Positions 11,592 to 23,159 are shown, counted from the stretch's first letter. The stretch: 64,000 nucleotides of DNA from Vanilla planifolia (GCA_023846275.1 JAIUJO010000231.1:670001-734000); one strand, 5' to 3'. Numbers and translations: made by a program. Notes: generated by a model not told the origin, from the sequence alone.

Positions 11592-14347
11592 ATTGGGGTG
11601 AATCTATTTCAACATAGGGTTGGATCTCAGTAGATCATAGTAGTAAGGCCACTCTATCACTTACAATACCCCATCACAAATTTAAGTCATCTACAAAGTA
11701 TTTTACTCATCGTTCATTCTTAACTATCATTTCTTGTGGTTCTTATGTCATCCAACTTAATACGACACAAAACTAGCTAGTGGTCATGCACCCTTGGGGT
11801 ACCAAGCCCCTACTATTAGCCAACAGGTGAACAATAGGCCTAGGCATTCACATCTTAGCTTGGATTCTCACTTAGAGGCATTCAGTCATAATCTTGCACA
11901 AGATAACTTTGTGCCATTAGGTTATCAACCAAATGTAATGACCAATTATGTGAATCAATAGTTCCTCTCATACTAGGTTGAATTACCTTCATAGTACATT
12001 CATCAGTAGAGTAAAACTAACCTATCTCATAATGACAGAAACCCAACTCACGTTCCCTATTGATGGGTGAATAATCCAACACTTGGTGAATTATGCTTTA
12101 CAATGATAAGAAGAGCCAACTTCAAGGATATAAAAGCAATGTCCCTATGAATGCTTTTCCATCATATGCCTATTATCCCTGTGAAAAAAGTTCTAACACC
12201 TCTAACTTCAAATTCTAAAAATCCTAAAGGATCAATAGTCCACACTTTCATTGTTCATCTTGATACTAGAAAACTGAATCATATGAGCTTTTACCATTTT
12301 GTTCCACACCAGATTTTTATTTTTGATGAGCTCATCTTAAGACACCTTCATTATATTTTAAAAGATGTGCCACCAGCCAATCTCTCCGCCTAACAATGTC
12401 ACTGCCTGAATTGACCCATTGAGGCAAGACTTGGAGCCAAAAGAAGGGGTAGGCCATGCCTCTATCTCATAGAATAAGTTAAATAATGTTAAAAGTAGTG
12501 GTATTTCAATTCTATTGGCATGTCAACTCCCACTTATGCTACAACTCTCAAGCTATTTCACAAAGTCGGACTGATGTCAAGCTCAACATGGTCTTCTACC
12601 CATACCAATTCTACCAAGCCCTTTCCTTTTGCTATGGTTTGGCTAAATAGTAGATTGGGATAGTAAGAATCTGGTTAATATATTCATGCGAGTCACTAAT
12701 TAGGTGATAAGAGATTTGGTTACCTTAATAGAGTCATAGTTACTCCTGTCATTTACCCACACTTAGTTGAATTTCTTCACTTTCACATTCAGAGCATTGG
12801 GTGGAAATCATATTGTGTGAGAATCCTCGAGGACTATCACAATGCCTATTTCAAGTAAACAGTTAGATTTTCCAAGTCCACACTAGTTTTGAGTTGATTG
12901 TTTGATGCCTGAGGGAAGGCCCCCACTGGGGTTAGTCTCAATTGGTCTCACATTCGACATGTGTCGACCCCACTCTCTTCACACAAGCAGCTCGAGTAGT
13001 CTGTCGACAACCAATGGGTTTGGGACTGGGACCCATGTGCCTAACCATCATTGTCAATCCTTTTCTTAAAGTTACTGATCCATTTTCCTCACTTCGCTTA
13101 CCTACCTACATAGCTCCATCAACCAAAGGTCATTCACCATAAAGACCTGATGTAGTTATGAGTACATCTAGGTGTTGAAGGCACTTGGCTATTCAGATTT
13201 TCAGAGGTCACTAGGGGCACATCAGACACTACTTAACATGCAGTGCTCTTCGAACCACTTGGCCTACCTCCAACTGAGCTATTTCTAGAGCTAACAAGTA
13301 GTTAAGCAAAACAATAACTCTTCTCGAGGCCCCCATTGATGTCTCCAGGCTAGTTTATGTTGTCATTGACCACCACATCTTAGCTTGAGAAATTTAACTT
13401 GACTTTCATTTGAATCTTGTGCCAAATGGCACTCTCTAGTGGGTTTCCCCCATTTCTTAAAATCGACAAACACATGTGCAAGTGCCATTCACATGGAACC
13501 TTTCCCTCCTTTGGCCATCAAAGTTCTCATTTGAATATTTGCTACTAACACTAAGATCGACATTAGCAGATGCTCCATAGAGTCTAACACCTCTCATTTT
13601 GCAGCAAACATTACACCTTCTTACTTGTTGGGGCTTTGCATTGTACCAACGACCATGTGTGGGTTGCACATTTAAGAACTATCAATTTTTTGTGCTAGTT
13701 GATTTGACAGGTGATCTTTTGCACAATCCTAAACAAATTTTAACTTCCATGACCACCATCCTATTGTCTTAATCGACCGACACCCTTTGTGTTAGCATAT
13801 AGTTTAACAACATAACCTGACTTTCAATTCATTCTGCACCACCAATTCTGCTTACTAAGAGTGGGTACTAGGAGCCTGGATTCCTTGGCTCAACTCATCA
13901 AAGTAGCTAAGCCTCCTAACTATTTAAATTTTAAGAATAGGTCGGTGACATTATACCCCTGATGCCTCTAATGATTGGCTTTACCCAATAAAACTCTGAT
14001 TATGGCTCTAGTTATCCTAAGGGAAACTTTGAAGGGAACCAACTACTATATGGTTTAATTAATCTTTTGCCCCTATACCAAAGTCAAATGAATGATTTGC
14101 ACATTAGTGTCATTGTGGGTCTCCACTAGAGTTTCCTTTTCCTTTGCCCCACTCAAGCATAATTCACCACCTTTTGGATCTTAATAGACATGCTCTCACT
14201 TGAACCCTTAAAAAAATATTTGGGTTAGTCGATGGCTCACCCCTCAATTTAGGATCCCACCAATTAGCTTCCTTGCGACTTCCAAGCTTGCTCACCCGTC
14301 GACTCATAAGCAACTTAAACTTCTGTGTTCATGTTTCAACTAATTGC
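11592..14347 (-). pseudogene. 26S rRNA pseudogene, lacking roughly its first 600 nt
   Basis: Read on the minus strand this is plant 26S rRNA from its 3' end (about 11,592) towards the 5' side. Plus-strand landmarks are GGCCACTCTATCACTTACAA (11,648), the sarcin-ricin loop complement GTTCCTCTCATACTAGG (11,961; normally CTCGTACT), GTTCCCTATTGATGGGTGAA, GAGCTCATCTTAAGACACCT, GTTAAAAGTAGTGGTATTTC, ACAAAGTCGGACT, TCACTAATTAGGTGA, GAGTCATAGTTACTCC, GCAAGTGCCATTCACATGG and GAACCTTTCCC, and CCATGACCACCATCCT. The region is collinear with 26S with small gaps. It ends near a GTTTCAACTAATTGCT relic at 14,345 and joins IGS subrepeat sequence, so about the first 600 nt are missing. The CpG-to-TpG/CpA pattern implies long silencing. 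Confidence 0.96.
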
Positions 14348-14904
14348 TCGCTAGTGGATTGTATATTTGGACAATTCTATCAATGAAGAAGGCTAGATTA
14401 CTAATAAGTAATGACTTTATCCATGTGGTAGTAGTCCATAGTGCTAAAAATCTAAAAAAAAAGTTCACTTTGGGGTCCACACCTACTGCATGTGCATGTT
14501 ACTACTAAGCATGAGTAGATAAAGCCCCAGGCATGCATACAAACAAGTCCCTAGGCATGTGCACAGAAAGGCCTCTATGTGCAAGTGCAATGCACAAGAG
14601 TTCGTGTAGTACCAGTACTGCTTAGCTAGGGTTATATTCAAAAATGCTTAAAACCTTATGCATATTGTAATCTCCATCTTCTACTTTGTTGAATGTTGAC
14701 ATGCACACTTGCAAAATGTACATTGTGGTAATTCTATCAATAAAGAAGGCAAGTCTACCAATAGGTATTCACCTTATCCATGTTGCAATAGCTCACAGTG
14801 CTAAAAATCTCTAAAAAGTTACACTTTGGGGTTCCCACATGCCACGCTTTCAGGCTGCCATTGAGCATGCGCAAACAGCCCCATGCATGCGTGCAAAGAG
14901 CATG
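14348..14904 (-). repeat. IGS subrepeat remnant, about 1.7 units
   Basis: The same unit as array 1 reappears, with GTTCACTTTGGGGTCC near 14,462 and GTTACACTTTGGGG near 14,817. It joins the truncated 5' side of the 26S pseudogene and is cut at about 14,904 by the start of LINE-B1. Subrepeats do not normally lie on this side of 26S, so a rearrangement placed them here. Confidence 0.75.
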
Positions 14905-15959
14905 GGCCAAATTGAGCGGGGTTGTAAACAAAAAATTTCAACAAGGCGGTCAGGTGCAGGGGAACCAAGATGCAAGCATGGGCCAATTGGAGGAGATGTC
15001 CAAGGAAGAGGCCATCAACGTGAATGTAAGAAAGTAATAGGATGTAGGCATACATGGGGTGGTCCAAGTCATGGGATGTTATAAAACGAAAGGTGATGAG
15101 AGCGTGTCCTCTTAAGTGTAGTTCGTGGGCTATAGAAATTGGAATAAAAAATATGGCTAGGGGATATCTAAGAGTTGGATTGTCATGCCATCGCAATGTA
15201 TTAAGCTCAGTGGTTGGCGTAAGGTTCTATTAGGGAGCTGTGGTAGCTCGTGCATGGATGGGGTGACAAAAGGCCTGGCAATTAGATGCAATTACAAGAC
15301 AGTTTTCTGCAGTGTTTGGACGTTTGCAATCATTCCTTAATACTACTACAGAATGGTTTGGAGTATGGCTATTTTGCTAAATGGATACTATAATGTGGGT
15401 GTTTTGGTGATGATGTATGCATTTCCTCTTAGTTCTCAAATTGTAAGCTATAGATGGAGACATGGATTGTAAGCATGTTACATAGGAAGCTGGGGAGAAA
15501 GTTGGTTTCTTGAGAGGTGTATATGAGGGGCTATGTTGGCTTGAATATTCCAAGGTCTACAATGTGGGGGACATATCAAATGACTATTGCATAACATGTA
15601 GAATCATAATATGTTGGGAGCCCAAACCTACTGTAAAATGCTTTCTACTAGAAAGGGTCAGAGCTGTAATGTGGAATTATTTAGGTGTGTTGGATGGATA
15701 CAAGTGAGTTATGGCAATGTGGCCTCAAAAAATCTCTAATGCTGGAGTGGGAATGAATGTGAGCAAAGATAGGCTATGGTTGGGGAATTTACCAAATATT
15801 GTTATGGAGGGTGCACTGTTAGGCATGGGCTATTGCATGTAGGTAATATTTTCTACAAATGTTGTCATTGCTATTGAAAATTCTTGGATTTATATTGCTG
15901 GGGTGATTCATTGATTCATGCTAATTGTTGTATGAAGGGTCCAAAAGCTTGTTTGGATG

Positions 15960-16480
15960 ATATCTATTTGGCATGCAAATATGGTCACAAGGGGAATTCC
16001 ATCAATATGGTGAATTCCAAAATGCATGCTGGCCAGCAATTATGTGGTGGCATGCTGCTACTGCTCCTTGCTACCATCCAAATTGATCTCCAAATTAGCA
16101 AAGCTGAGGACTCACGAGTTGCTACAAGTAGATTTGGATTAATTTTGAAGCTCAAGGTTCTACCTAGAGTGAATCTCCTCATTTGGAGATCAATCATGAA
16201 TTGCATCCCTACTATTCCATGGTTCATGAAAAGGAGAATTACAATGTGTGAGGGCTGCAAGGAGGCTAAAATGTTGTAGCACTTGCTGTGTGATTGTTTG
16301 AAGGTAAGGGAAATTTGGGACATGTATTGCATGAAGGAGGTGATTACAACAATCTATCCTAGTATCAACATTAGTAGCAACAACAATTTAATGAAGCTAC
16401 AGGACATCTATAGTAGCTTGGAGACAAATATTTTCATGCATGGTGGTGTGATGAAGTTGCACTTGTTGCAAAGCTTTCTA
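15960..16480 (+). pseudogene. LINE-B1 zf-RVT domain
   Basis: An open frame (15,884-16,279, continued after one stop) reads LKLKVLPRVNLLIWRSIMNC, then IPTIPWFMKRRIT, MCEGCKEAKML, a stop, and HLLCDCLKVREIW. This follows the zf-RVT order (Trp lead, C-x2-C, H, C, then IW). It is the counterpart of 25,450-25,690 in copy C. Only one stop interrupts this part, so this copy is less decayed here than most of the element. Confidence 0.85.
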
Positions 16481-16487
16481 CTACATT

Positions 16488-17060
16488 TTGACGAATAGGA
16501 ATTTGAAAAAACATAATGAACACGTCATTAGGAATGTTGATTTGTTAAGAAAGGTCCAACTAAATACAAGGGCTACTTTAGAACTATTCAATTTTGATTC
16601 ATCCATGTCCTCTTGGAGTCCACACAACCCACATTGGTTGAATGTCGCTTCAATTTGGGCTCTTCCTCCAATTGGATGGATTAAAATTAATTATGATGCG
16701 GCTATTCATGGCGATGTTGCGAGGTTGGGAATTGTAGTCAAAGACCATCTTAGTAAGCCACTTCTTGTTGCAGGTAGATGTGTCTAATCTCAGGCGAGCA
16801 TTATTGTGGAGGTTCACGCCATATTGGAGGCTTTGAGTTTGCTTAGGTCCAAGCCCTTGGATTTTAATGCAGTTGAGATACAGTTGGTTTCTACTTTAGC
16901 AATACTGGAGGTTAGAAATCTTATACGTGACCCTACACATGGAGGCAGATATACGAATGCTCTCCTGTATGTTCGAGACATGGATGCTTTTATGTTGACT
17001 CACATATATAGATAAGGCAATGGTCTTGTGGATTTGGCAGCACACAATGCATGTTTTTTT
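16488..17060 (+). pseudogene. LINE-B1 RNase H domain, third catalytic Asp lost
   Basis: The frame at 16,488-16,787 contains PPIGWIKINYDAAIHG with the first catalytic Asp, then GIVVKDHLSKPLLVAGR. A TAA follows, and the frame continues (16,806-17,015) with VEVHAILEALSLL (catalytic Glu). The third Asp, in QSDS in copy C, is Val here (QLVST). After another stop GNGLVDLAAHNA closes the domain. The C-terminal tail continues to the LINE 3' end. Confidence 0.88.
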
Positions 17061-17180
17061 TATTTTCCTTGGGAATAAGGCATGCCCCTTCCTAAGCAAC
17101 TTTTGATGTTGTTGTATTTGGACTTCTTGTTTGATCCTCCGCAAAGGATCTTTTGTAGGTTACAGTCATTATATATGAAC

Positions 17181-17199
17181 AAGGAACCCGAAGACTTTG
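17181..17199. repeat. 18S target-site segment between LINE-B1 and LINE-B2
   Basis: The 19 bases AAGGAACCCGAAGACTTTG match the antisense 18S rRNA at the site where LINE-A also ends. They are the only sequence between the 3' end of B1 and the 5'-truncated start of B2, as expected for a shared target-site duplication. Confidence 0.85.
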
Positions 17200-17834
17200 C
17201 ATTACCATATTGTAGCTGTTATCTCCTATTGCTACAAGTTCCAGCTCTCTCAGTTCACCCAGTGGGAATCCAATTACCCCAATGGGGTTCTCGATAAAAC
17301 TATAATGGACTCCTCCTTTCATGGTTTAAATAAAATGTAACTGCGATGCAGTGTTAGCTATGAATTCTGTGACTGCTATTGGCCTAATAGTGAGAGATTA
17401 CATGGGTACACCTCTCAAATTCATTAGAAGAGAAGTCATTTTAGCATCTTCATCTATGGTGTAAACAATAATAATATTATATATCATGGAATACTTGTGG
17501 TGCCCTTATCTAAATGCTATTGTAATTAACCTTGAATCGGATTCCAATAATGCAGTTATGAAGCTCAATGAGGGTTTTCATGCACATTCTGATGCTTCCC
17601 ATCCTTTCTAATCTATGTTTACCAATACTATCAACTATGATCAATAACTAAAGGCATTTAGAATCATGCATGTGTTGTGGGAAAGGAACTTTATTACACA
17701 TTGGATTACACATGAAGTCTTATATTTTTAATTTTGGCCCCTTCTTAAACTACTTAGTAAGCTTTTGTTTGCTAATTATGTATTTCAAACTTCATAAGGA
17801 GGTAACCTTGTAGGCTTCGACTTTTTTGATTATT
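17200..17834 (+). mobile_element. LINE-B2: 5'-truncated LINE, RNase H and 3' tail only
   Basis: The sequence matches the end of LINE-A (about 6,040-6,660): GTGGGAATCCAATTA (A has GTAGGAATCCAATTA), a GACTCCTCCTTTCATGGTTT block, GTGAGAGATTACATGGG, and the tail CCTTGTAGGCTTCGACTTTT. It carries the RNase H region with several stops, for example in place of the Trp-Ile-Lys lead. It ends at 17,834, directly before another copy of the 18S target. B2 is closer to A than to B1, so it is a separate insertion and not a duplicate of B1. Confidence 0.85.
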
Positions 17835-17854
17835 AAGGAACCCGAAGACTTTTG
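17835..17854. repeat. 18S target-site segment between LINE-B2 and LINE-C
   Basis: AAGGAACCCGAAGACTTTTG repeats the 18S antisense target. It lies exactly between the 3' tail of B2 and the G-rich 5' end of LINE-C. Confidence 0.85.
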
Positions 17855-19048
17855 TGCTAGGAGAGAGAATTTTGAGTGGCGGGAGAAATTTGGAGTAGAG
17901 GGAGATTCCAAATTCCCAGTGGTGGGAAAGTCGATGGTGGGTTCCGTGAGTAGCGGCGGTGAGCCAAGTTGTAGGTTTGATGTGGTGCAATCTTTGTGCC
18001 AAGTAAGCTTATCACAGGTGTATTCAGTGGTGCTCTTTTGTGGAGGCATTGGCATTGGTTGGCATGAGCTGTTGATAGAGGGGAATTTTTAGATAGACAG
18101 TAAGAATTAGAAAAATTGATATTACTACATGCTGGGGGAGTGAAAAGAACAAGTATAGCTACGAATGTTTCATTGGTGGAGCTCCAATTGAATTTTCTAT
18201 ATCGTCGGGGATTGTCAAAATAGTGAAATCGGGATCTGTTGCGATAATAGTTATAGGAGGTGAGTAATCAAAGCTGATACTTAAATCGTCCACCAAGTTG
18301 ATGGTGAGGCCAATTGACCACTGTGAAGGATGAATTGATTTTTCCCAACTGCAAAGTGCAAATTGCATATGGTGTCTTGCTTAACACATTTACATGAATA
18401 TGGCTACTTGAGCTGAAATCAACTGCTATTATTCGTATTTACTGATAAGAAGGTATTCTCAGTTCAATTTTCATATTGCTATGCATGTATGACTTGATTG
18501 CTGTGGTATCTTTAATTTATATTGGTGTATGCTGCTTCTTTACTATATTTACAAACTATTGTGAGCTAGTATTGTGTGAATTCAAATTGGCTGTGGAGGT
18601 TGCAAACTACTAGTCAATTGCTTTGTTTGGCTCACTACAGCTGGGCCAATTAGATTTGTTTTATGTGTGTGCTATTTTGTGCTCTACTCTTTTGTGAATC
18701 ATTTGTTGACATTCAATAGCTCAACTATGTGTGTTGTGTCCTCACTGTATGCTAAAACTAAGGTGAAGAATTCTATCTCTGAAATTCCTGTGTGAATGCA
18801 AAGTTGCTGGTTAATGAATTTGCAAAGCTACTGCTGAATTTAGTTTTGAGCTTATTGTTCGATTATGCATTGCTGAGAAGGGCAAAAGGTGCTTATTGCT
18901 TTTGGCTATGCTTGTTATTTGGTGCTATTACTATGAGAAATTGCTTCTTTTGGTAATAGTGCATCTATAATTTTGCATTTGAATGCTACATTGCTAATTG
19001 GCTAGTTAATAGCTTGCTTGAAGTGCTGAAGACTAAGATTATATTGGA
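17855..19048 (+). promoter_or_regulatory. LINE-C 5' UTR, presumed internal promoter region
   Basis: The first ~220 bases are G-rich and keep CpGs (for example GAGTGGCGGGAG and GTAGCGGCGGTGAG), and they match the first bases of LINE-D (26,528 onward). LINEs usually carry an internal Pol II promoter here, which this antisense element would need because rRNA transcription cannot produce its sense RNA. The rest (about 18,370-19,048) is T-rich with no coding sign. Promoter function is an inference. Confidence 0.55.
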
Positions 19049-20360
19049 TGGCTAGAAGCAAAGGATGTAAAAGTAATAAGAAAATTAAAGACTTTACTCA
19101 ATCATCCCCAATGCTGCTTGCTGGTGAGTGCAACCAAAATGCAGAATCAAGAATAGGAATATTTTGCTAATAGTTTTAGCATTAGATGGTGGGAATAATG
19201 TTAAGCTGAATGAAAGCATTACAATCAAAAATTCTTTTTCAAATGAATATGGTACACAATTAGTCTTTTCGAATGAGGAGGGTGAGATGAATGCAAGTAT
19301 CAATGTAGTTGAAAGAATTCCAATCAGTGGCCAAAAGAATGTAATTGGTATGAAAAAGGCTGACGCATCACAGCTTAAAAGTACTAAATGTCAAACAATG
19401 GATGCTTGGTAATATAAACAACTTGATCCAAAAGAATGATGAAGAATATCAAAGTGGTGGAAATGCAAATAAGTTTCAGCAAGCCATAGTACTGATTGAA
19501 GGCCAACAAAATTTGATGCAGCACATAGTTTATGATGGTGGTGTAGGAAACAAGGAAATTCCACACGAGGTGAGCTTCAAAGATGCACTTTTAGCAGTGA
19601 AGAATGCTAGAATAGTACACATAGGGCTACTGAAAGGCATCAGAACGATCATATGAAAGATGCAACTCTCAAGGAGGTTGATTTCATCTTTCAAGATGAA
19701 ATCATCATTATGTCTATTTCTACATGTAATAGGCATATGGAGTTTAACAAATTTGATCTGGTGGATAGGGTATATGGTAGGAACCTTCCCTTTTATATCA
19801 TCTCGAGAGTCTTAGAATGAAGATGAGGCCATTTCACTAGCTTTAGAATTTTAGATCTATCATCAGGCTATTTCTATTTACATTTCAAATCTTTGGAGGA
19901 TAGGAATGCTATGTGGCTTAGGGGACCATGGTAGGTAGTGGGGCATACTATTGGACTGGATGTGTGAATATTTTTGGTCAGATTTAAAGGCTATTATGTG
20001 TGCCCTTGTGTGGGTAAGATTTCCCATGCTTCCAATACTATTTTGGGATATGGAAAATATTTTACATACTAGAAAGGCAATCGGGTACCCAATTCTGCTT
20101 GATTGGTGGATGGTTAACCTAAAAAGATCTTCATATGCATGAGTCTATGTGAGAATTGACTTATCCAAACCACTAAAGCCAGTTATATGGCTTAGTAGAC
20201 ACTTGGTGAGAACTTTCCAAGCATTTGAATATGAAGGCCTCCCTCATATGTGGTTCTTGTATGGTCATGTTGTCCATTACACCAAGGAATGATCTCTTGG
20301 CAAGGCAGTTTTTGAATTGCCAAGTACAGCTGATGGGATAGAAGAAGTTAAAAGCAATGT
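19049..20360 (+). pseudogene. LINE-C ORF1: basic N-terminus, DUF4283, destroyed zinc knuckle
   Basis: The likely start is the ATG at 19,049 (MARSKGCKSNKK, basic, matching MKNKKSKAA in LINE-D). Frameshifts split the rest into open pieces at 19,128-19,412 and 19,402-19,656. The DUF4283 start reads KFDLVDRVYGRNLPFYII near 19,750, and CALVWVRFPMLPILFWD lies near 19,997-20,050. The zinc knuckle should lie at about 20,250-20,291. There the text gives WFLY-GHVVH-YTKE followed by a stop: all three Cys are gone and only the His survives. Confidence 0.86.
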
Positions 20361-20829
20361 AAATGAAAGTGTGTGTCATGACACCTAAGAATAATAGGAA
20401 CAAGATGATGATGACATGGGGATGAAGAAAGGCCTAGGCCCTTGGATGTTATTGTATCCAAGGAAGAGGAGGGTTGCTTTGCCAAGACAATATTAGGAAC
20501 TAAAAACTAGAGGTGGAGCTAAAAGAAAAAGGGAGGTCAACCTGTTTGGAAATAATGCAAGACATAGGAAACAGAAAAACAGGAGTACGAGTGCTTCTAA
20601 GTCATTAGGTAAGGAACCATTAAGGAGAGTGTGGACTCCAAACACTCTAGTTGGGCAACATCTTAACTTGAGTGGGGCGGAGACACAAAGAATGCAGTAA
20701 GGGGTTGTGAAGTAGGGCAACATAGATGAAGCTATGAGGCAACTAGAAGGCAATACTAATGAAGAAACTATTAAGATGGACTCTAGGGAGGAACGACATA
20801 CACCTGATGGTTCTCCATCTCGTGGACTA
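20361..20829 (+). other. LINE-C ORF1 C-terminal part, no domain recognised
   Basis: Lys/Glu-rich, frameshifted sequence continues ORF1 after the zinc knuckle and corresponds to 560-1,120 in LINE-A. I see no conserved motif. Confidence 0.5.
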
Positions 20830-22360
20830 GCTTAGAGTTGATTGTGTTGAGAGGGGATCCTCTCAGATGCAATATGACAACTACAAAATTTGTAATAATA
20901 TGCATGGCTGGTGGGAAAAATTGGAGGTCCATTGCATGGATGCTACAGTATTTCAATTATGCTACTGTATTATTGAGTTTTGGGAGTGCTTGGAAAGGAA
21001 CTACAGAGAAATGAAGATTGATTGCTCAACTATTAAGCATTCTATGAAGAAAAGTTATAGGAGTGCATGGATGTTTGTTTTTATTACTCCAACATACTAC
21101 AAGCAAGGAAGTAATGAGGCTGTTATGCTCAAAGGCTGTTGCTTAATTGATGCCTTGAAGATGGTGTGCATTCTTCTATTGAAATCTCAACTATGTAGCT
21201 ACAGCTAGAGGGGGAAGAATGGTAAGAAATTATGCTTAAAAACTATGGAGTAGTTTTTGGAGGCGATCTTGGTGATTGTAGTAAGATTAAATGTTGCATA
21301 TTCTAGGTATGTTGGGATGTGAATGCTGTTATGATTGGCTACATGCTAAGAGTTATTGGGGCTGGCAAATGCAAGGATTATTGCTCTTTGGATGGTTGCA
21401 TGGAATTTTCTTTAAACCATGACAGATTTCATAACTATTGCTATAGCTAGACGGAGTATGAATGCAACCAATTGGGCTCTAAGGCTAGTGTAAACACAAC
21501 ATGCAGTCATGGTGAAATTGAGGTTGTCCCTGAGATGCAATACGTGGGCTGCAAAATTTGTAATTCTATGCATGGCTGGCTAGATTACTGGGAGCCCCTT
21601 TGCATGGATGCTACAATATTTCGGATTTGCTATTATATTAATGAGTTATGGGAGTGTTTGGTAAGCATCACTAGGGAAGCAAAGTATGATTGCTCAACTG
21701 TTAAGCATGTATGAAGGAAATCTATAGAAATGTATGGAAGGCTATTTTCAATACTCTAACCTACTACAAGTTGGGAGCTAATGAGGTAGCTTTGCTCAAA
21801 GGCTATTTCTTATTAACATCTTGATGATGGGGTGCATACATCTTGTGAAAACCCAACTTTGTGGCTACAGTTGAAGGGGAAAGAATTGTAAAAATTTGTG
21901 CTTAAAAACTATGGAGAATGCTTTTGGAGGGGACCTTGGTGACTGTAGTAAGGTGCAATGCTGGCTAAACAATACTAAAAAAATAGAATGCTATAATTGG
22001 TGTGTTGATGGTAAGAAGTGGAAGTTACAAAATCTAGGTATGCTTGGATGTGAATGTTGTTAAGATCTACTGTATGTTGGGAACTGTGGGGTTTGACAAT
22101 TGCATAGATTATTACTTAGATGTTTGAATGGAATTGTTTTCTAACAAAGAAAAGTTTCACAATTACTACTGCAACTTGATAGGACATGACTACAACAAAT
22201 TGAGCACTAGGGCTAGTGCAAACACAATAAGCAGTTATGGTAAAATTAAGGCTGCTCCCAAGTGTATGTGCATGTATAGGTTGCTGGAAATACATAGAAT
22301 GTTGATGAAACTACAAAGAGTTGTGAATTGGAGGTCCATTCAAATTAAAATTAGATGATC
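20830..22360 (+). repeat. LINE-C inter-ORF tandem repeat, about 668 bp period
   Basis: A block beginning GATGCAATATGAC at 20,866 recurs as GATGCAATACGTG at 21,534, 668 bp later, with matching internal phrases such as AAAATTTGTAAT, ATGCATGGCTGG, GCATGGATGCTACA and CTCAAAGGCT. A third, partial copy starts near 22,130. The spacer between ORF1 and ORF2 has therefore been tandemly expanded. ORFs inside (20,867-21,208 and 21,472-21,714) share a Cys/Trp-rich character, but coding is unproven. Confidence 0.75.
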
Positions 22361-23060
22361 AAAATTGCAGTGTGGAATGGGAGGGGAATTAGGGACAAGA
22401 AATGAAGGGGCTATTTGCTGTGTATAGTCAAAGTACACAATATTGTAGTGGTGGTGCTTGTGGAGACTTCGGTGGAGAAATTTAGTAGGCAGGATGCTAA
22501 TTTCCTACTTGTTAAAGACTGGAAATTTTGTGGTGCAACCCTTAATTGGGCTTTCTAGAGGCATTGTTGTTATTTGGAGAAGCTGGGTGGATCTATGTCA
22601 TCAAATGTTCACCACAAGTGGTTTCAATGTAGGTAAAGACAGGTGTAGCAAAAATGTGGAAGTGTTGTGTAGTTTATGCCTCCAAGGATATTGCTACTTG
22701 TAGAGCTGTGTGGGAAATCTTGAGAGATGTGTCTAAGGGTGGTGGCCTAATGCTTGTTGCTAGGGACTTTAATGTCCTCATGTCATAGGAGGAGAATAAA
22801 AGGGAAAAGAAGTTTAAGTGTGGTGTTGGTTAGCAAGAATTTTCCAGGACTATATAGAAGCTTAAGTTGATGGACTTGGGATTTGTTGGCAATGCTATAC
22901 GTGGTGCAATAGGAAGGATGGAAGCACCAAAATCTTTGAGAGGCTAGATAGGGCTTTGATGAATCTCAAAGGGATCTAGATCTTTCCTAAAAATACTATA
23001 GCTCATTTGTCACACATGGGATTAGATCACTACCCATTGCTTAATAAGATGGGTGTGTAA
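22361..23060 (+). pseudogene. LINE-C endonuclease domain
   Basis: The frame opens with KIAVWNGRGIRDKK (usually WNIRG), then a stop, then VVLVETSVEKF, where the catalytic Glu is kept. Later motifs are LMLVARDFNVLMS (usually GDFN), a block corresponding to YTWCN (TWCNRKDG), IFERLDRALMN, and GLDHYPLL (usually SDH). Several stops (for example after DKK and LMS) and a frameshift inactivate it. The order and spacing are those of the plant LINE exonuclease-endonuclease-phosphatase fold. Confidence 0.87.
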
Positions 23061-23159
23061 TAGGATATGGTCATTGAAAGAAGAAATCAATTCAAGAGTG
23101 TATGGCTTGCTTTTCCTCAGACTATGGGAATGGTGTAGAAGGTGTGGAATAGATCAACT

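Larger units (their letters stand above)
14905..17180 (+). mobile_element. LINE-B1: 5'-truncated, internally deleted LINE
   Basis: The element starts inside the C-terminal part of ORF1 (matching copies A and C near 15,000-15,130). It continues through the inter-ORF stretch and then jumps to zf-RVT (about 16,080) and RNase H (about 16,655). Endonuclease and reverse transcriptase are absent. The 3' end at 17,180 has the family tail (TTTTGTAGGTTACAG) and is followed immediately by the 18S target sequence. The 5' end is fused to an IGS subrepeat. The piece from 15,510 to 15,880 is inter-ORF material without recognisable domains. Confidence 0.88.

Noticed and set aside
12151-13669. ORFs on both strands within 11.6-14.3 kb
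   Set aside because: The whole stretch is collinear with antisense 26S rRNA, so these frames are accidental.
14819-15196. A 125-codon minus-strand ORF crossing 14,905
   Set aside because: It spans the junction between an IGS subrepeat and LINE-B1 on the strand opposite to the LINE, and no family is recognisable.
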